From contig WLNN01000080.1 in assembly GCA_009699765.1 (NCBI GenBank), forward strand, positions 1-6,365: DNA of 6,365 nt, in the 5' to 3' direction. How positions within the stretch are numbered: the stretch's first letter is position 1; each line of letters begins with the position of its first letter. Both the position numbers and the translations under genes were made by a program. Of the stretch, positions 5,776-6,365 are shown piece by piece. The notes under the pieces are model-generated. The model was given only the letters and a program-made list of their open reading frames with translations, ran no database searches and had not been told where the DNA came from. The stretch comes from Actinomycetota bacterium. Lineage in GTDB: Bacteria > Actinomycetota > Actinomycetes > Nanopelagicales > Nanopelagicaceae.

Positions 5776-6365
5776 TTTTTTCCGGCTGCCTTAAGTTCGG
5801 TGCGAAGATTTTGTGGAAGCGCAAAGGTGAGTGATTCTTCCTTTGCCATTACTTCTTGCTGATCATGAAAACCATGCATCTCGAGCCACTTAAGGAGATC
5901 TCGCACCAAGATTTCTGGAACCGATGCACCACTTGTTACTCCTACAGTCTCAACACCTACTAGCCATTCATCCTTTGCCTCTGATGCAAAATCAACTAAG
6001 TAGGCGGCCTTTGCTCCGTATTCGAGTGCAACCTCAACTAGGCGCACAGAGTTGGACGAGTTAGTGGAGCCGACCACAAGAACTAAATCTGATTGTGCTG
6101 CAATTCCACGGATCGCTTCTTGACGGTTCTGGGTTGCATAACAAATGTCATCTGACGGAGGTGATGCGATTTCTGGAAAACGCTCTTTAAGAATTGCAAC
6201 TGACTCAAGGGTCTCATCGACGCTTAGAGTTGTTTGGCTTAGCCAAATTAAATTCTTGCCTGGAGTTGGTTGCACATTACGAGCGCCGTCTAATCCATCC
6301 ACTACTCGAACTTGACCAGGTGCTTCACCGGCAGTTCCTTCAACTTCTTCATGGCCTTCGTGGCC
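5772..6365 (-). CDS. ispH: 4-hydroxy-3-methylbut-2-enyl diphosphate reductase, partial (5' end outside window)
   Basis: IspH is the last enzyme of the MEP pathway: it reduces HMBPP to IPP and DMAPP with a [4Fe-4S] cluster. The frame is open to the right edge, giving 197 residues; the first roughly 120-130, with two of the three cluster cysteines, are cut off. The visible part opens with [14 protein letters not shown], which holds the equivalents of E. coli H124 and E126. It continues with [11 protein letters not shown], then [13 protein letters not shown] with the third cluster cysteine (E. coli C197). GSTNSSNS holds the substrate-binding Ser/Ser/Asn triad and TSGASVPE the later Ser. The GTG at 6302 is internal and not the start. 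The stop overlaps the hydrolase ATG by 4 nt. Nothing suggests inactivation in the part seen. Confidence 0.96.
   Translation of the reverse strand, partial: GHEGHEEVEGTAGEAPGQVRVVDGLDGARNVQPTPGKNLIWLSQTTLSVDETLESVAILKERFPEIASPPSDDICYATQNRQEAIRGIAAQSDLVLVVGSTNSSNSVRLVEVALEYGAKAAYLVDFASEAKDEWLVGVETVGVTSGASVPEILVRDLLKWLEMHGFHDQQEVMAKEESLTFALPQNLRTELKAAGKK

Noticed and set aside
5772..6302. A complete 176-residue protein starting at the GTG at 6302
   Set aside because: The frame continues to the window edge with clear IspH sequence ([11 protein letters not shown]), so the GTG is an internal valine.
1..6365. CRISPR array, tRNA, rRNA, insertion sequence or attachment site
   Set aside because: No regularly spaced direct repeats, transposase or integrase frame, cloverleaf-like sequence or rRNA segment was seen on either strand.

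Overview
The window looks like chromosomal DNA from an actinobacterium of moderate-to-low GC content (roughly mid-40s percent by eye). Three things point there: a DUF6542 membrane protein (an actinobacterial family), a neocarzinostatin-fold secreted protein, and very tight gene packing. The combination of low GC, short intergenic gaps and a formamidase/permease pair fits streamlined freshwater actinobacteria of the acI/Nanopelagicales type. That placement is an inference and no rRNA or other phylogenetic marker is present.

Layout. Positions 23-1633 are a plus-strand pair, rmuC (DNA recombination protein) followed 3 nt later by a DUF6542 four-helix membrane protein. Everything to the right is on the minus strand. 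Read in transcription order from the right edge: the C-terminal two thirds of ispH (runs off the window at 6365); an alpha/beta hydrolase overlapping ispH by 4 nt; a 49-residue CxC...CDGTH protein at 4786-4935, 15 nt further on; a 101-nt AT-rich gap with a possible promoter; an acetamidase/formamidase; an APC-superfamily permease 71 nt later; a strong 19-bp hairpin terminator (2207-2248); and a small secreted neocarzinostatin-like protein whose stop lies 11 nt from the stop of the DUF6542 gene, so the two operons converge. No gene-free stretch exceeds 120 nt.

How the genes work together. The minus strand probably holds three transcription units. The first is ispH-hydrolase-CDGTH protein: ispH supplies isoprenoid precursors through the MEP pathway, and the two following genes are probably co-translated or co-transcribed with it. 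The second is an acetamidase/permease pair that could import and deamidate a small amide for nitrogen or carbon. The third is the stand-alone secreted protein behind the terminator. IspH and DUF6542 genes are close, convergent neighbours in other actinobacteria (for example the lytB2 region of Mycobacterium tuberculosis, from memory), so the five genes between them here may be lineage-specific cargo.

The most interesting items are the CDGTH miniprotein, a possible minimal Fe-S or zinc protein with non-canonical spacing in the same operon as an Fe-S enzyme, and the secreted neocarzinostatin-fold protein without any visible enediyne genes.
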